DNA of 64,000 nucleotides from Kalaharituber pfeilii (GCA_015179045.1 WHUZ01000003.1:992001-1056000); one strand, 5' to 3'; positions 45,330 to 56,080 are shown, counted from the stretch's first letter. Notes: a model not told the origin generated them from the letters alone. Numbers and translations are program-made.

Positions 45330-46040
45330 CGCCCATACCTGTAAATTGACCATATCTCGCACCGGTCGCCATACCTTGTCAAATTCAACACACATTGCCA
45401 CATCTCGCGCCGCCGACAGGTCCCTGCGATACCTGTCAAATTCAACTCATATAGCTGCATTGTCGTGCCTTCGACAGGGCCCTGCGATACCTGTCAAATT
45501 CAACTCATATAGCTGCATTGTCGCGCCTTCGACAGGGCCCTGCGATACCTGTCAAATTCAACTCATATCACTACATTGTCGCAGGGCCCTGCGATATCTG
45601 TCAGATTGCGCTCATGTTGACACATCTCGCGGCGTTGAAAGGTCCTGCCATACCTGTCAGATTGAGCTAATGTTGCCATATCTTGCGCCGCTGCGGACCT
45701 GTCATACTTGTAAGATTGAGCTCATGTCGCCACATCTCGCGCAGTGGAGGGAGGCTTGCCATACCTGTTAAATTAGGTTCATGTTGTTATATCTCGCGCC
45801 GTGGAGAGAGGCCTGCCATACTTATTGATTATCTCGCGCGGTGGAGGGAGCCCTGCCATACCTTGCTCATGTTGCCACATCTCGCGACATCGAAAGGGCC
45901 TTGCAATACCTGTTAAGTCAATCTCATATTGCCATATCTCGCGCCGTCAAGAGGGGCCTGCCACACCTGTTAACACTTAACAGAGCTCATTCTGTAGCAT
46001 CTTGTACCATCGAGGGAGACTCATAAATATGTATGAGTTG
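45330..46040. repeat. 58-bp minisatellite, about 12 units
   Basis: The unit contains TGCGATACCTGTCAAATTCA, then CTCATATTGCCACATCTCGC and a GCC...CAGGGCC end. Exact 58-bp spacing is seen at 45424, 45482 and 45540. Flanking units are more diverged and some are shortened. Because 58 is not a multiple of three, the 171-codon frame over it is an accident of repetition. Confidence 0.85.
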
Positions 46041-46558
46041 TGCTATGCCTCGCCACCAAGGGGGACCTTCATACCTCTTTGTCTAACCAGTTGAGTCAGT
46101 GAGTTGACTCCTAAATTCAAGGTGAGATTATGGCAGTATCAACATGCAGCTGGAAGCAGACTAACCGACAACTAATCTACAACTCGTCCTATGCCTAGTC
46201 TAGTTGCATCATGCCATTGTGGCTACTAGTCTGGTTGCACCAACCCTCCGACCGTACTGTGGCTACATGTCCCAGCCGACCCGTGGGATAACAGCCGGCA
46301 GCTGAAGTGGCCCGAGCAACCTCATCAGCACCCAATTTAGCGACCCAACAATGCCCCTAAGCGGCGCAATGCTCAACCCCGCCGTCTGGAACCCCTTTTG
46401 CAACCATGATGGCTATTGCACTCATTTCCCAAGCAATTATTGGCCAACGCATGTACTAGTGAAGCAACAAGGGATGAAAAATTCGAGATACTTTCTGTAG
46501 CCAGACTATGCATATGATCCTTGAACCCCTGTACCAATACTAGCTAGTAAAATAAGTA
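46041..46558. other. Gene-free spacer
   Basis: No gene or clear repeat. It includes several TCTAGTTGCA/TCTGGTTGCA short repeats near 46195-46230. Confidence 0.35.
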
Positions 46559-46595
46559 CAGTATTCTCGATGTAAGAATCCTCGATATAAGAATA

Positions 46596-47295
46596 CAGTC
46601 TAACCTTGCTATACCGGACCTCGCTATACCGGAAACCTTGCTATTGTACCGGATGGCCTCTGATTCGGACAACCGTTTCCCATACAATTGCCCTTGCTAT
46701 GCCGGACACCCTAACAATACCGGACCGGACAGAAACCTCCAGACAAGTAACCCCCCGTCTCCATACAAATGATATTTGCTATACCGGACACCTTAATACT
46801 AATACATCTTAGACTACCCCACTTTACCATTTAGTCTGGTTGTTTACCACTGTTGCCGTCACTGCTACCGCTACTGCTGCCACCACTGCTGCCACCACCG
46901 CTGTCACCATTGCTGCTACCACTGCTGTCGTTGCTGCTGCTGGAAGACTGGAGCCATGCTTGTAGAGTTTGAAGCTTTTTTTGTGTGAATTGATGCGCTT
47001 TTAGAGAAACAGTCAAAGCTGCATATTTGGGCTATAGTTGATGCTTGTGTATTTGATGCTCCCCAAGAACTTTTGAGGTGTGATACTTTTCTAGATGGTG
47101 AGAGCAATGAATATTGCATAGACTTGGATTGAGTTAATGTTTGCTACACTTGTTTATTTCCTACTCTAGTGATTTATACAAATTTTTGCCATCCCCCTTT
47201 TACAGCTGCCAAGCATTTTACTCTATACCGGAACCTTGCTATACCGGATGAAAAATGCCGGATTTTTACTCGTCCCGTATAGCAAGGTTAGACTG
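46596..47295. mobile_element. Nested TA-flanked pogo-like MITE (700 bp)
   Basis: It starts CAGTCTAACCTTGCTATACC and ends with GTATAGCAAGGTTAGACTG, an exact inverted pair of at least 18 bp. It is bordered by TA at 46594-46595 and 47296-47297. It shares its end motif with 36537-37000. Inside is a triplet-rich tract (CTGCTACCACTGC type, 46850-46940). Confidence 0.85.
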
Positions 47296-47525
47296 TATGA
47301 CCGGCCCGCCCCCATACAAATTAAGAATATTTTCATTACAAGAATATTCTTATTTAGTCGTACATATTCTTATATTGAATATGCACTAATACTAATTGGG
47401 GAGCTTATCGATAAGAGATACCCCTCATGTACTGTATATACACACACTTGATCTAAATGTAATTCATCATTACAATCAGCTGTCGAATTCTTGGAGCGCA
47501 GAATTTACTTAGTGAACCTCCTGAT

Positions 47526-47777
47526 TTGATTTATGTACTCATCATGCCTCCTGCTAGTACCCCTAAATGTCAAAATTGGGACCAAGCCGAGTGTCAAGAT
47601 ATACAAGAATATGCAGCACAAAGTGGCTGGCAGGCAGTCAAACAGTGGTATGAGCAAAAGTATCCAGATAACACAAGAGGCTTCCAAACCAGCGATGCAA
47701 TGTACCAAGCAGACAAGAATCAAAGACTTTCTTTCTTGTACATATACCTAGGCTCCCAGTCAAAGAACAGATACTGA
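47526..47777 (+). pseudogene. Possible N-terminal transposase remnant in the outer element
   Basis: An 83-codon frame contains WDQAECQDIQEYAAQSGWQAVKQWYEQKYP, which resembles the start of pogo/CENP-B-type DNA-binding domains (helix, then WFxxKY). A shifted frame just after it gives ITQEASKPAM. It is only suggestive of a lost transposase gene. Confidence 0.35.
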
Positions 47778-47971
47778 TTGCCTGTATAACAACAGCAAAA
47801 GAGAACTAGCAATTGAGTAGAATTTAGTGTATGGCATATGTGAATTTATGTAGACATTTGGTGCCGATATAGCTAGCGTAATGTATATTGTATGGCTGAA
47901 TCTCCACTCTACTTGATATAAGAATATTTGCCTGCTGCCCTACGATATTCTTATATCGAGAGTGTACTGTA

Positions 47972-48190
47972 TTCAGATAGGAGACTCATACAAATAATGC
48001 GCTATGCAGTATTTGATAGCAACTAGTATATTGATGTATGCTTGGCTCTTGAGGGCCATAAGACTAGTCCAAATTTCATAATAGAAGTGTCCGAAATTTG
48101 GTATGAGACTATCCGAAGTTAGGTCCGAGGCTACCGAAGTTATCATGTAAAAGCTATTCGGGCGGCTGACATAATGAATTTAGATCTCCT
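47972..48190. mobile_element. Left half of a split palindromic element
   Basis: AGATAGGAGACTCATACAAA...ATGCGCTATGCAGTATTTG...AGTATATTGATGTATGCTTG...CAAATTTCATAATAGAAGTG corresponds in reverse to 49214-49390. It is a diverged relative of the 42.8-kb palindromic MITE. Confidence 0.7.
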
Positions 48191-48270
48191 CAATACCAAT
48201 GTCTAGTACCAAAGGTATAAGAGCATTAGAAAGTACTAGTGTTCTAGTAGATTCTGTATGCTATTTCAGA

Positions 48271-48325
48271 TTCTCGCCATAGCGCACAGGGCGGCACGCG
48301 AGTGTTGATATATTTAAAAAAAAAA
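48271..48325 (+). mobile_element. 55-bp LINE tail insertion with exact 11-bp TSD
   Basis: TTCTCGCCATAGCGCACAGG, a GCGGCACGCGAGTGTTGATATATTT core and A10 form a minimal LINE 3' end. GCTATTTCAGA stands directly before (48260-48270) and after (48326-48336). This is one of the shortest LINE copies one could recognise. Confidence 0.9.
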
Positions 48326-48394
48326 GCTATTTCAGAGGCTTGCTGTTCGAAAATCTGCTCTGGAGATTGCTTTAACGCCGAATATATAATAATT

Positions 48395-48720
48395 ATTAAA
48401 ACAATATAGCAAAATAGCCTCTAGAATAGCCTCTCGAATAGCCCGAGCAGCCTTCGGAGTGGCCTCTCATTCCATGTAGCCTCTGGAATAGCCTATTGTG
48501 CAGGCTCTGGAGTACTCTCTCATCTCGAGCAACCTCTGGAGCGGCCTCTCATTTCAAGTAGTCTCCGAAGTAGCCTCTTATCCCGAGCAGCCTTCGAAGT
48601 ACTAGTAGCCTTCATCCTGTGCAGCCTCTGAAGCAGCTTCTCAAATAGCCAGCCTCTGAAATAGCATGTCAACAGCCTCCAAAGTAGCCTCCGAAATAGC
48701 CCTCAGAGCAGTCTTGAAAC
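48395..48720. repeat. AGCCTCTGGAA-type degenerate array
   Basis: About 20 imperfect copies of AGCCTC(T/C)(G/A)GAA(T/G) with variable spacing of roughly 11-22 bp. It is the same motif as at 43.4-43.7 kb. Non-coding low-complexity sequence. Confidence 0.75.
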
Positions 48721-48748
48721 CTCAGAATCTATTAGGATATTAGTACTA

Positions 48749-49115
48749 GCGGTATTTAGATTAGAAAAATCTGGCCAGATTTTCCGGATTTCAGAATTTT
48801 ATCAAATCCGGAAAATCCGGTCATCTCTATACAAAATTTTATCTGGTATTTTCATGTTATAAACCAGTTAAACCGGTTTATTTTCGCGTTTTTTTGCAGA
48901 GCGACAACTGCATATATATGACGCATTTTGCGGGCCTTGATGCAATATTCAGGACTTGGTGTGCATAAATTCCGGAGGATTTTTTGACCCAAAACCAGTT
49001 CCCGATTTGACAAAAAATCTGATTTTCACAAGAGGGTACTCAGACTACAGACCGGATAAACTGGTTTGTCCGCCGGATTCCATTTTATATGAGGACAGTC
49101 TAATCTGAATACCGC
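48749..49115 (+). mobile_element. MITE family GCGGTATTCAGATTAG, copy A
   Basis: It is 367 bp, starts GCGGTATTTAGATTAGAAAA and ends CTAATCTGAATACCGC, with TA on each side. Internal landmarks are AAACCGGTTTA, GCAACTGCATATA-type, GCGGGCCTTGATGCAATATT and ACAGACCGGATAAACTGG. TA target and short TIRs fit a Tc1/mariner or pogo-derived MITE. Confidence 0.85.
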
Positions 49116-49213
49116 TACTTTTTGATACTCTGATACAGGTACATGTTCTTTAAAATCAGATAACCCTGCTTACAGCTACAGAACATACTGAGGTGCTAGA
49201 CAGTAGTATGGAA

Positions 49214-49400
49214 GAAATTCAAATTCATTATGTCAGCTGCCCAAATAGCTTTTATATAATAAACTTCAGACACTTCTATCATGAAATTTGGACTAGCCTT
49301 ATAGCCATCAAGAGCCAATTATATACTAGTCGCTGCCAAATACTGTATAGTACATAATATGCATGAGTCTCCTGTCTAAATACTTATTTCACTAGCTAGT
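49214..49400. mobile_element. Right half of a split palindromic element
   Basis: TTCAAATTCATTATGTCAGC...ACACTTCTATCATGAAATTTG...GAGCCAATTATATACTAGTC...ATGCATGAGTCTCCTGTCTA mirrors 47972-48190. The 1-kb interval between the halves contains the LINE tail, the AGCCTC array and MITE copy A. Confidence 0.7.
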
Positions 49401-49547
49401 GTGTGGTGCAGGAGTTCGAGGATTATATGCATAGACTGGCTACAGATAGCATCTCGAATTTTCCATACCTTGTTGTTTTACTACTACATGCGTTGGCCAA
49501 TAGTTGTCAGAAAAATGAGTGCAATAGCTGTCAGGTATAATTCAATA

Positions 49548-49905
49548 GCAGTATTCAGATTAGAAAATCTGGCCAGATTTTCTGGATTTCAGAATTTTAT
49601 CAAGTCCGGAAAAATCCGGACATCTCCATACAAACTTTTATCTGGTATTTTCATGTTATAAACCAGTTAAACCGGTTTATTTTCGCGTTTTTTTTGCGAT
49701 TTTTGCGACAACTGCATATATATGATGCATCTTGCGGGCCTTGATGCAATATTCAGGACCTGGCGTGCATAAATTCTGGTGGATTTTTGGACCCAAAACC
49801 AGTTTCCGATTTGACAAAAAATCCGATTTTCAGACTACAGACCGGATAAACTGGTTTGTCCACCGGATTCCATTTAATATGAGGACAGTCTAATCTGAAT
49901 ACCGC
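49548..49905 (+). mobile_element. MITE family GCGGTATTCAGATTAG, copy B
   Basis: It is 358 bp, with a GCAGTATTCAGATTAG start and CTAATCTGAATACCGC end between TA dinucleotides. It is closely similar to copy A throughout, apart from a missing stretch before ACAGACCGG. Confidence 0.85.
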
Positions 49906-49928
49906 TAATAGCTGCAAGAGAAACATTA

Positions 49929-50256
49929 GCGGTATTCAGATTAGAAAAATCCGAGAAATTCTGCCATTTCTATACAAAATTTAATCTGGTTATTTCATGT
50001 TGCAAACCGGTTAAACCGGATTACTTTTGCATTTTTTCGTGAAATACATCCAGTCGGATTTTCAGGCAACTGCATACTGCGTTGCATATATGTTATTCAG
50101 GACTCAGCATGCATAAACCTAGGTGAGTCAAATTCAGTTTCCATTTTCAAAATCCAGTTCAACATTCACGAGAGAGTACTCAAAATCTCAGCCCAGGTAA
50201 ACTGGTTTGTCTGCCAGATTTCATTTTGTATGGAGATAGCCTAATCTGAATACCGC
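49929..50256 (+). mobile_element. MITE family GCGGTATTCAGATTAG, copy C
   Basis: It is 328 bp with perfect 16-bp ends between TA dinucleotides, 23 bp downstream of copy B. It is more diverged inside than A and B, and closer to inverted copy E (TGAAATACATCCAGT, AACCTAGGTGAG). Confidence 0.85.
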
Positions 50257-50539
50257 TAATGTGTTACTCAATACAGCTTTGGTACAACGATAGCCAGACG
50301 TCACGTGGGTCTCACGTGGGCTCTGTGTTCTGTTGTAGCCCACAAACAACATCTTGGCAAAATGCCTGGCCCGAGACTATGGAATGAGTACTTATTCTGA
50401 ACATGGCACGGCTCCTAATCTCACTTACGGTGGCTTCAGCCCATCATGCAAGGCCGAGCTGCGTCTCAACCTCAAACAAATACATTGCACGCTATCGAAT
50501 GGCTTCTGTGCACTTAACTGTACTTCCAACTACTTGCAT

Positions 50540-50947
50540 GTCGGGCCTTTTGGGAGGCAAGGGCTGGAGGCATAAGATAGGGAAGGAAGAGAATTCAGAG
50601 TGCAGATGGAGCGGGGAGAGCGAAGAGACAGCAGGGCACGTCTGGAATGAATGCAGACGATGGGGACGGAGATGGCCAGGGGGAGCAGAGGCAGTGAAAG
50701 ACCCACCGAAGCCGAAGGAGGGCGAGAGAGATCTCGTCGCCGAGATGCTGGAGTGGGGAGGGCGGTAACGGGCAGTTCTTATATTGTTTAATTTCCTAGT
50801 CCTCGTAACTTTCAACGGAGCGGCTGCAGCGGGCGGGAGTTTCTTTTCATTTTCATTTTCTTTGCTTTCCCTTCCACTTCCATATGTAACTAATCTCGCC
50901 ATAGCCCGAAGGGGCGGCATGCGAGTGATGATATATTTTTTTTTTAT
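50540..50947 (+). mobile_element. 5'-truncated LINE, ~400 bp
   Basis: Bounded by TACTTGCAT at 50531-50539 and 50948-50956 (9 bp). It ends with the family tail (CTCGCCATAGCCCGAAGGGGCGGCATGCGAGTGATG). The usual A run is here ATATATTTTTTTTTT, which is odd for a plus-strand copy. Confidence 0.8.
50571..50768 (+). pseudogene. LINE C-terminal zinc-knuckle-like fragment
   Basis: The frame reads KIGKEENSECRWSGESEETA then GHVWNECRRWG, i.e. a C-x(11)-H-x(3)-C arrangement like the Cys/His segment found at the end of many LINE ORF2 proteins. It ends DLVAEMLEWGGR before TAA at 50766. At 3.5-3.8 kb the corresponding region is present with a similar DMLTWA ending. It is a truncated remnant. Confidence 0.65.
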
Positions 50948-50956
50948 TACTTGCAT

Positions 50957-52776
50957 ATGAAACACAAGTGTGTCATGATCACTGTCAAAGGTTAAGTTTA
51001 GGTAAGTATTTTCTTTGTTTTGCTACTACCGCTAAGTATAACACTGTCTTCTGCATATGCATTGGGATGAAACACTGTTCACTATCATACATCGTCAGAG
51101 TTTGCAACGTCAACACAGTGAAACAGTAGTATCCTTGCTTGTTCCAACATCACTACTGTATATGCTGGATTAGCTTGGCCACAAGGCCATGCATTGCGCC
51201 AGGTCACTAATTGTTTGAGCATAATCTATCCACCCAAAGTCGTGTCACAATAACATGACCGCTAGATATGGTTGATAGAGAATCCAACAATCACAGTGGC
51301 AAACTTTGCCCGGCCTATTGCTAGCAAGTGTGAGCCTAAGGTAAGTTGTAACTAGTAAAAGCTCAGTTTGAAAGGACATAAGTGGGAAAACAATTTAGAC
51401 AAGTTTAATGGTAGGGCTGGTGGGCTCTTTATGAAGCCTTCCGATGGTTCAGCCCGTTGTTCACACAGGTGTTGACTTGCAGAGTTTTGAGAGCAGCGTA
51501 TAGGGCTGAATAATGGCTCTCTGTATAAGGAATGTGACCTGGGAAGATCCACGGCCGGCTATCAAAGTGGCCAGAGGATAGTCTCGTAAGCCAGAGGACT
51601 CTTACGAAACCTTGCCTTTTGGTGTTAGCATCTCAACATAGTTACATGCGATAGTGCTGGGTTTACGAACCTGGCAAAACTGCTAATGGCAACTCCTTAT
51701 GTCCCTTCAATGAAGTTACGATTGCGTCCTCCAGTGCCATCTGTTCCAGGCCCTAGCTCGAATCCGTCATATTCGGTCTCGTTGCCTGTAGGTCACTGCC
51801 AATTATCCTGCCGTAGATTTGAGGCCGTTAACAATTGCAGTGAAGCGAGAGTCTCAGTTTGCCGCTACTCTTGAATTGGATTCCATTGAGGAACTCGTAA
51901 AGTTTGTGAGGCCGCTGACTTAGGAATCCAAGAACAAGTTTGGTAGTCATGGTGGTTGTTTTGCTTGCCGAATGAAAGAGCGACTGCGTTGCATGAGGCG
52001 TTTATTAACATCAGGTATCAAGAGCCGTTGGCTTCGACGGGCGGAGAGCTGGATGGCGTGAATGCATTCCAGTACTCGAGTCGAAGGCTTTGTATCTAAC
52101 TAGCTTTCTCCGTAAAAGCTCAATAGCATTTCGAGATTGCAGTAGCATCGCCAGCCTCTCCCCTGTACAAGCATTAGTTTTCTGCTGTACGTGCGCAGGT
52201 TCAAATTTCGTAGCCGTTATGTTTTATACTCACAACAATCCAACTTCTACTTTGACGTTTTTAACTGGTTACTTGTGTACATGTACATGAAGCTTTTGCA
52301 GTCTCATCATATATTGGGGGCTCAGCACCACGGCTTTCCTGCCATAGGGTGATAGCCTGTATATGGGTTTCTGTGAGGGGAAAAAAAAAGAAAAAAGCTT
52401 ACTTCAGAGTCAACTCATGTCCCAACGGGTCCGAAATAATAAATCCTATATTCAGGCACTGACAGAACGATGTTCCTATAGCAGTTGGGATGGCAGATAA
52501 CCTGTTGTGGAGGCTAACTTCTATAACCGAAAATTAGAGTCACATTACCCGTCCGCCAATACATAGTAGCAGTTTGCATAGTGAATGGTAGGTAATACAC
52601 GAATAAAAGACATTACAATGCATGATAATTAGTTATAGAAATTGATCAGTTAACCTAATCTGGTTGCCGCAATCAAACAGTAAGATGATATTGGGTCAAG
52701 TATTTACACCAGTCTAGGCCGTAATGGGAACATCGCCTGCCAAAAACTTAACCCCAATGATCGAGACCGGCCTAGC
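50957..52776. other. Intergenic region, no supported gene
   Basis: Only short frames (60-80 codons) without motifs are present. Confidence 0.4.
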
Positions 52777-54232
52777 TCATATCTCTGGGCTGAAGTTTTC
52801 TGGTGCTGACATTATATTCTCAGGATCCTTCGTGGTGTTGTTAATGTGCACTTGGCTTGTGATAATCTCAATACCTTCGGCACTGGCATGTGTCCCGCTC
52901 GGCAAAACCGTATTTCTATCTTGTGGGGTGTCCAGTGTGCTAATGGATAAGCTAACCTCCCTAAGTTGCAATGATCCCTTTAATTCCCCATTTGCATTAT
53001 TGCCTGAGAAGCCCGGAACCTCCCTGGAAGCATCAGTAAGGACGCTGCCTCCTTGGGCACCAGATTCGTCGCGCGTATGATCACCAGTGACTGAGGGGTT
53101 TGCTGAATGCGCCTCATCCGGGTAACCAAGTTCTGGATCTGCCTCAGATCTGTGACCATGTCGTTGTTTATCGATCCTGGAAAACCCTCCAAAAGCACGT
53201 TTCCCATCAACAGCCCGGGAGCCATACCAGTTCCAACCAACAAACGCAGTGAAGATCCCCAGCAGAGAACCAAGAATGATATCCACTCCGTGATGGCGAT
53301 AGTCAGAATAGCGGGTAGTTGCAACGTATGCTGCTCCCAGCAAAGGAGCAGAGAGGATGAGCAACAGCGGTGCGGAAGGATGATAGGTCCGTGGCGACTT
53401 CAGGTTAGCAACGCCATTGCCAGGGGCTCCCAGCTGCTTCAGTACATGGGAAATAAGAAAGAGAGTAAGGAATGTGAGGCCCGCAAAGGAGACTATTTAG
53501 TACAGAAAATCAATATCAGGAGCCCGAAATTGGAAGCATTTCACAATCAACTCACTGCTTGCATGACCACTAACCCAGCTTCTAAATCCATCTAGCAACT
53601 CACTCTTATCCAGCCCATCTGTGGTCGTTCTGTACCAAGATGTGCAGATGCCTGGCCCAAACAAATAGCGATCCCCAATGCTATAATTACCACTCGCAAG
53701 CCTCTCAGGGTCAGGAGAACATCGGGAAAGGAGATCAGGACGAGGTTTCCCAACCAAATTCTTCATTCCATCCGTAACAAGCATAGCCCCTGCTAAAGAT
53801 ATACCCAGCCCGAGCCACGAAGTATTCAGTAACCATATTCTTGTCTTCAGTTGTTGAGAACGATAGCTCGGGAGCCCAAAGACAACAAGAGCAATAAGTA
53901 TGCCAGGAATAATGGTAGAGATGATGACTAACAATCTAGTGGGTATCTTAGCATTATGCTGATGTGGATATGAGATTGAGACATCCTCGATCGAGAACGG
54001 TCGGACGTTAGGTGTCAATCGGGAAAACGAGAAAGCCACAAGCGCAGTGCCTCTAGCAAAAATTTCATTTCTGTTAGCTGTACACCAGAATTCGGGCATG
54101 GGAGTAAACGAGGATCATACGTGAAGGAATATAGAATGAACGCACATACCCAACAAAAATCCAGTCGATAAGATAGAGCAAGATAGATTTCAGCTGCCTA
54201 GGAGAAGGAGCCAACCGCAACTTTGGGGACAT
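52777..54232 (-). CDS. PAP2-type lipid phosphatase (LPP/DPP1-like)
   Basis: Predicted exons are 54232-54150, 54052-53556 and 53492-52777, all in phase, for 431 residues. The start is MSPKLRLAPSPRQLKSILLY. The PAP2 signature is complete: KNLVGKPRP (motif 1), SWVSGHAS (motif 2) and TRYSDYRHHGVDI (motif 3, with catalytic His and Asp). Hydrophobic segments (LLVIISTIIPGILIALVVFG, WLGLGISLAGAMLV, FAGLTFLTLFLISHVL, APLLLILSAPLLGAAYV, IILGSLLGIFTAFVGW) suggest six membrane spans. The last ~150 residues are hydrophilic and acidic. Family members dephosphorylate phosphatidate, lysophosphatidate or diacylglycerol pyrophosphate. The exact substrate is not determinable here. Confidence 0.9.
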
Positions 54233-55147
54233 CCTGGAACTCCTACGTTTAATAACTTGAAATTAAAACTGCCGGTTGCTTCGTGGCCCCGTCGGTTGCC
54301 CTTTATGGGGGGATTGAAAGTTTGGAACTTCTGGAAGCAGTTCTGAATCACTCTGGTCATTCGCCTTCTTGACGAATTAACCTATGAAGGAGGACAGTTG
54401 TAGTCCACGAATAAGAAATGTTGCGAGAACTGTGATGCTGGGTCGGAGGGGTTGTTGTTGCTTAAATGTTCAGTACTTGAGATCGGCCTATTGCGTCGAT
54501 CACGCACCGTCACATGATGGGCCTCATGAATGTTAATATCATAAGGTAAGTATGCCATTTCTGAGATGGCTGCGCAGCCCAGTGTAAGAGAACATGGCCA
54601 ACCGGACTATTGGCCAGTGGGCCCTGCTCTGCGGAATGGGGTCCATTCTAGCGACTGGGCTAGTGCCGTTTGACGCGTAAGTGAGAGGATATGCACGCGA
54701 TGGCGTCAGTCATCTTCACCCTCATTGAGATGTCTAACTTGAAGATATGTCTGAAGATCTTTTTCATGTGTTGTATTGCAGATAGATTTGGACAGCTTTT
54801 GCAGTCAGCGATGCGGACAGTATCATACCTAGCGCCCTACGATTACATCCTCGCAGCTACTCTACGTCCTCATGAAGAAATACTCGTACACTTCCAGGGT
54901 TATGCAATCTAGACTACTAGCATCTGCACGAGGAATGCGGTTGCATTGTGGCTTGGCAGTGGCTTTCGCTCCAGGCTTGGCAATATTGCACGTAAGAAAT
55001 TAGATAAGGTATTACCAACCGGGTCCGTTTCCGTGTCAACCGCCACAAAGATTAGCCTCTGCGAAATCTCCGGAGGGCGTCTACTTCACGTCCTTCTCAA
55101 AACGTTCCATCAAAATCAACAACCCTGGATTTGCACAAATAACTAGG
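54233..55147. other. Divergent promoter region
   Basis: It lies between the minus-strand phosphatase and the plus-strand FAM192A-like gene and probably contains both promoters. Short frames at 54691-54912 and 54946-55146 lack support. Confidence 0.4.
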
Positions 55148-56080
55148 ATGTCGTCTGGCTTCGTTTCCGGTGGAGTCTCAAGTCCCGAAGATGATGCCAA
55201 ACTCACTTCCAAATCGGCTCCAACAGAAGAGGCATGGGGTAAAGCTGAGGAAGCAATAAAGTTAGCGCGATGGCAGCAAGAGGAATCTGCGAGTAAAGGA
55301 AGGGGTCCAGAGGAGAAGAGTTTGTATGAAATCTTGCAAGCAAACAAAGGTAATACACGCCATTGATTGTACGGTCGTAGCCCACGACTGGGATGATCCA
55401 GGCTAACTGATAGCACGGAGATATGATTCTCCTTCATGGTTAATGATGTAAAACAGCTCGCAAGCAAGAAGAATTTGAAGAAAAGCTAAAATTCAAGCAC
55501 CAATTCAAGCAATTGGACGAAGATGATGTCGAGTTTTTGGTATTTATTGCCGCCTCATAAATTGTAAAGGAATTGAGACGACTCATGCAAAAGTCAGGAC
55601 TCCATCATGTCAGAGCAGGCGAGAACGGAGCTGCTTCGGAAACAGGAGCTAGCCTCTCAGCTTAGTCAATTCCGAAAAGCACAGTATGAAGCCGAAAGTG
55701 CAGGAAACAGTGAAGCTCTAGAAAATATTCCAAAGGTTGAGGATGTGGTTGTCGGCGGATGGGCCGTTTCAGGGAAAAAAAGGAAGAAAACAGTGGTCAA
55801 CGAGACGGCTGAGAATGGAGCGAGATCTAAGATTAGAAAAATGAGTGGAATCATAGGTGCGAAGACAAAGAAGCCTACACCTCCGAAGCCCGCTCCTACA
55901 GCGGAGAAGACCAAGGAAGCAGAACATACGGAAACCAAAAAATCACCAACCACTGGTGATGCAACATCATCGCCGAAGCAACAGGCAGCTTCCAAACCAC
56001 AGGCGGCCTCAAATCCACTAAAGCCCACAGGTGGCGGGTTGATGGGTCTTGTTACATATTCTTCTGACGATGATGACTAG
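55148..56080 (+). CDS. FAM192A/Fyv6 N-terminal domain protein
   Basis: Predicted exons are 55148-55349, 55457-55539 and 55598-56080, in phase, for 255 residues. Residues 1-120 follow the FAM192A/Fyv6 (NIP30) domain: RGPEEKSLYEILQANK, then RKQEEFEEKLKFKHQF, QLDEDDVEFLDSIM and RKQELASQLSQFRKAQ. The third-exon acceptor at AAGTCAG was preferred because it yields VEFLDSIM, the conserved join, although a nearby TGTCAG exists. The C-terminal half is Lys/Pro/Ala-rich with KKRKK (probable nuclear signal) and ends LMGLVTYSSDDDD. Relatives act in the nucleus; yeast Fyv6 is a second-step splicing factor and human FAM192A binds the proteasome activator PA28gamma. Which applies here is inference. Confidence 0.85.

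Larger units (their letters stand above)
46559..47969. mobile_element. Outer TA-flanked pogo-like element with nested insertion
   Basis: It starts CAGTATTCTCGATGTAAGAA and ends with CTTATATCGAGAGTGTACTG. TA stands at 46557-46558 and 47970-47971. A second element (46596-47295) sits inside, 37 bp from the left end, with its own TA pair. Without it the outer element would be about 710 bp. Confidence 0.8.

Noticed and set aside
45256..45771. 171-codon reading frame with repeated Ile/His/Cys-rich blocks
   Set aside because: It coincides with the 58-bp minisatellite, the period is not a multiple of three, and there is no start or signal context. It is an accident of repetition.
45330..46040. Possible CRISPR-like array because of regularly spaced repeats
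   Set aside because: The repeats are contiguous 58-bp tandem units with no unique spacers, and the window is eukaryotic.
46831..47016. 61-codon Ser/Gly-rich frame
   Set aside because: It is the translation of the triplet-rich tract inside the nested MITE.
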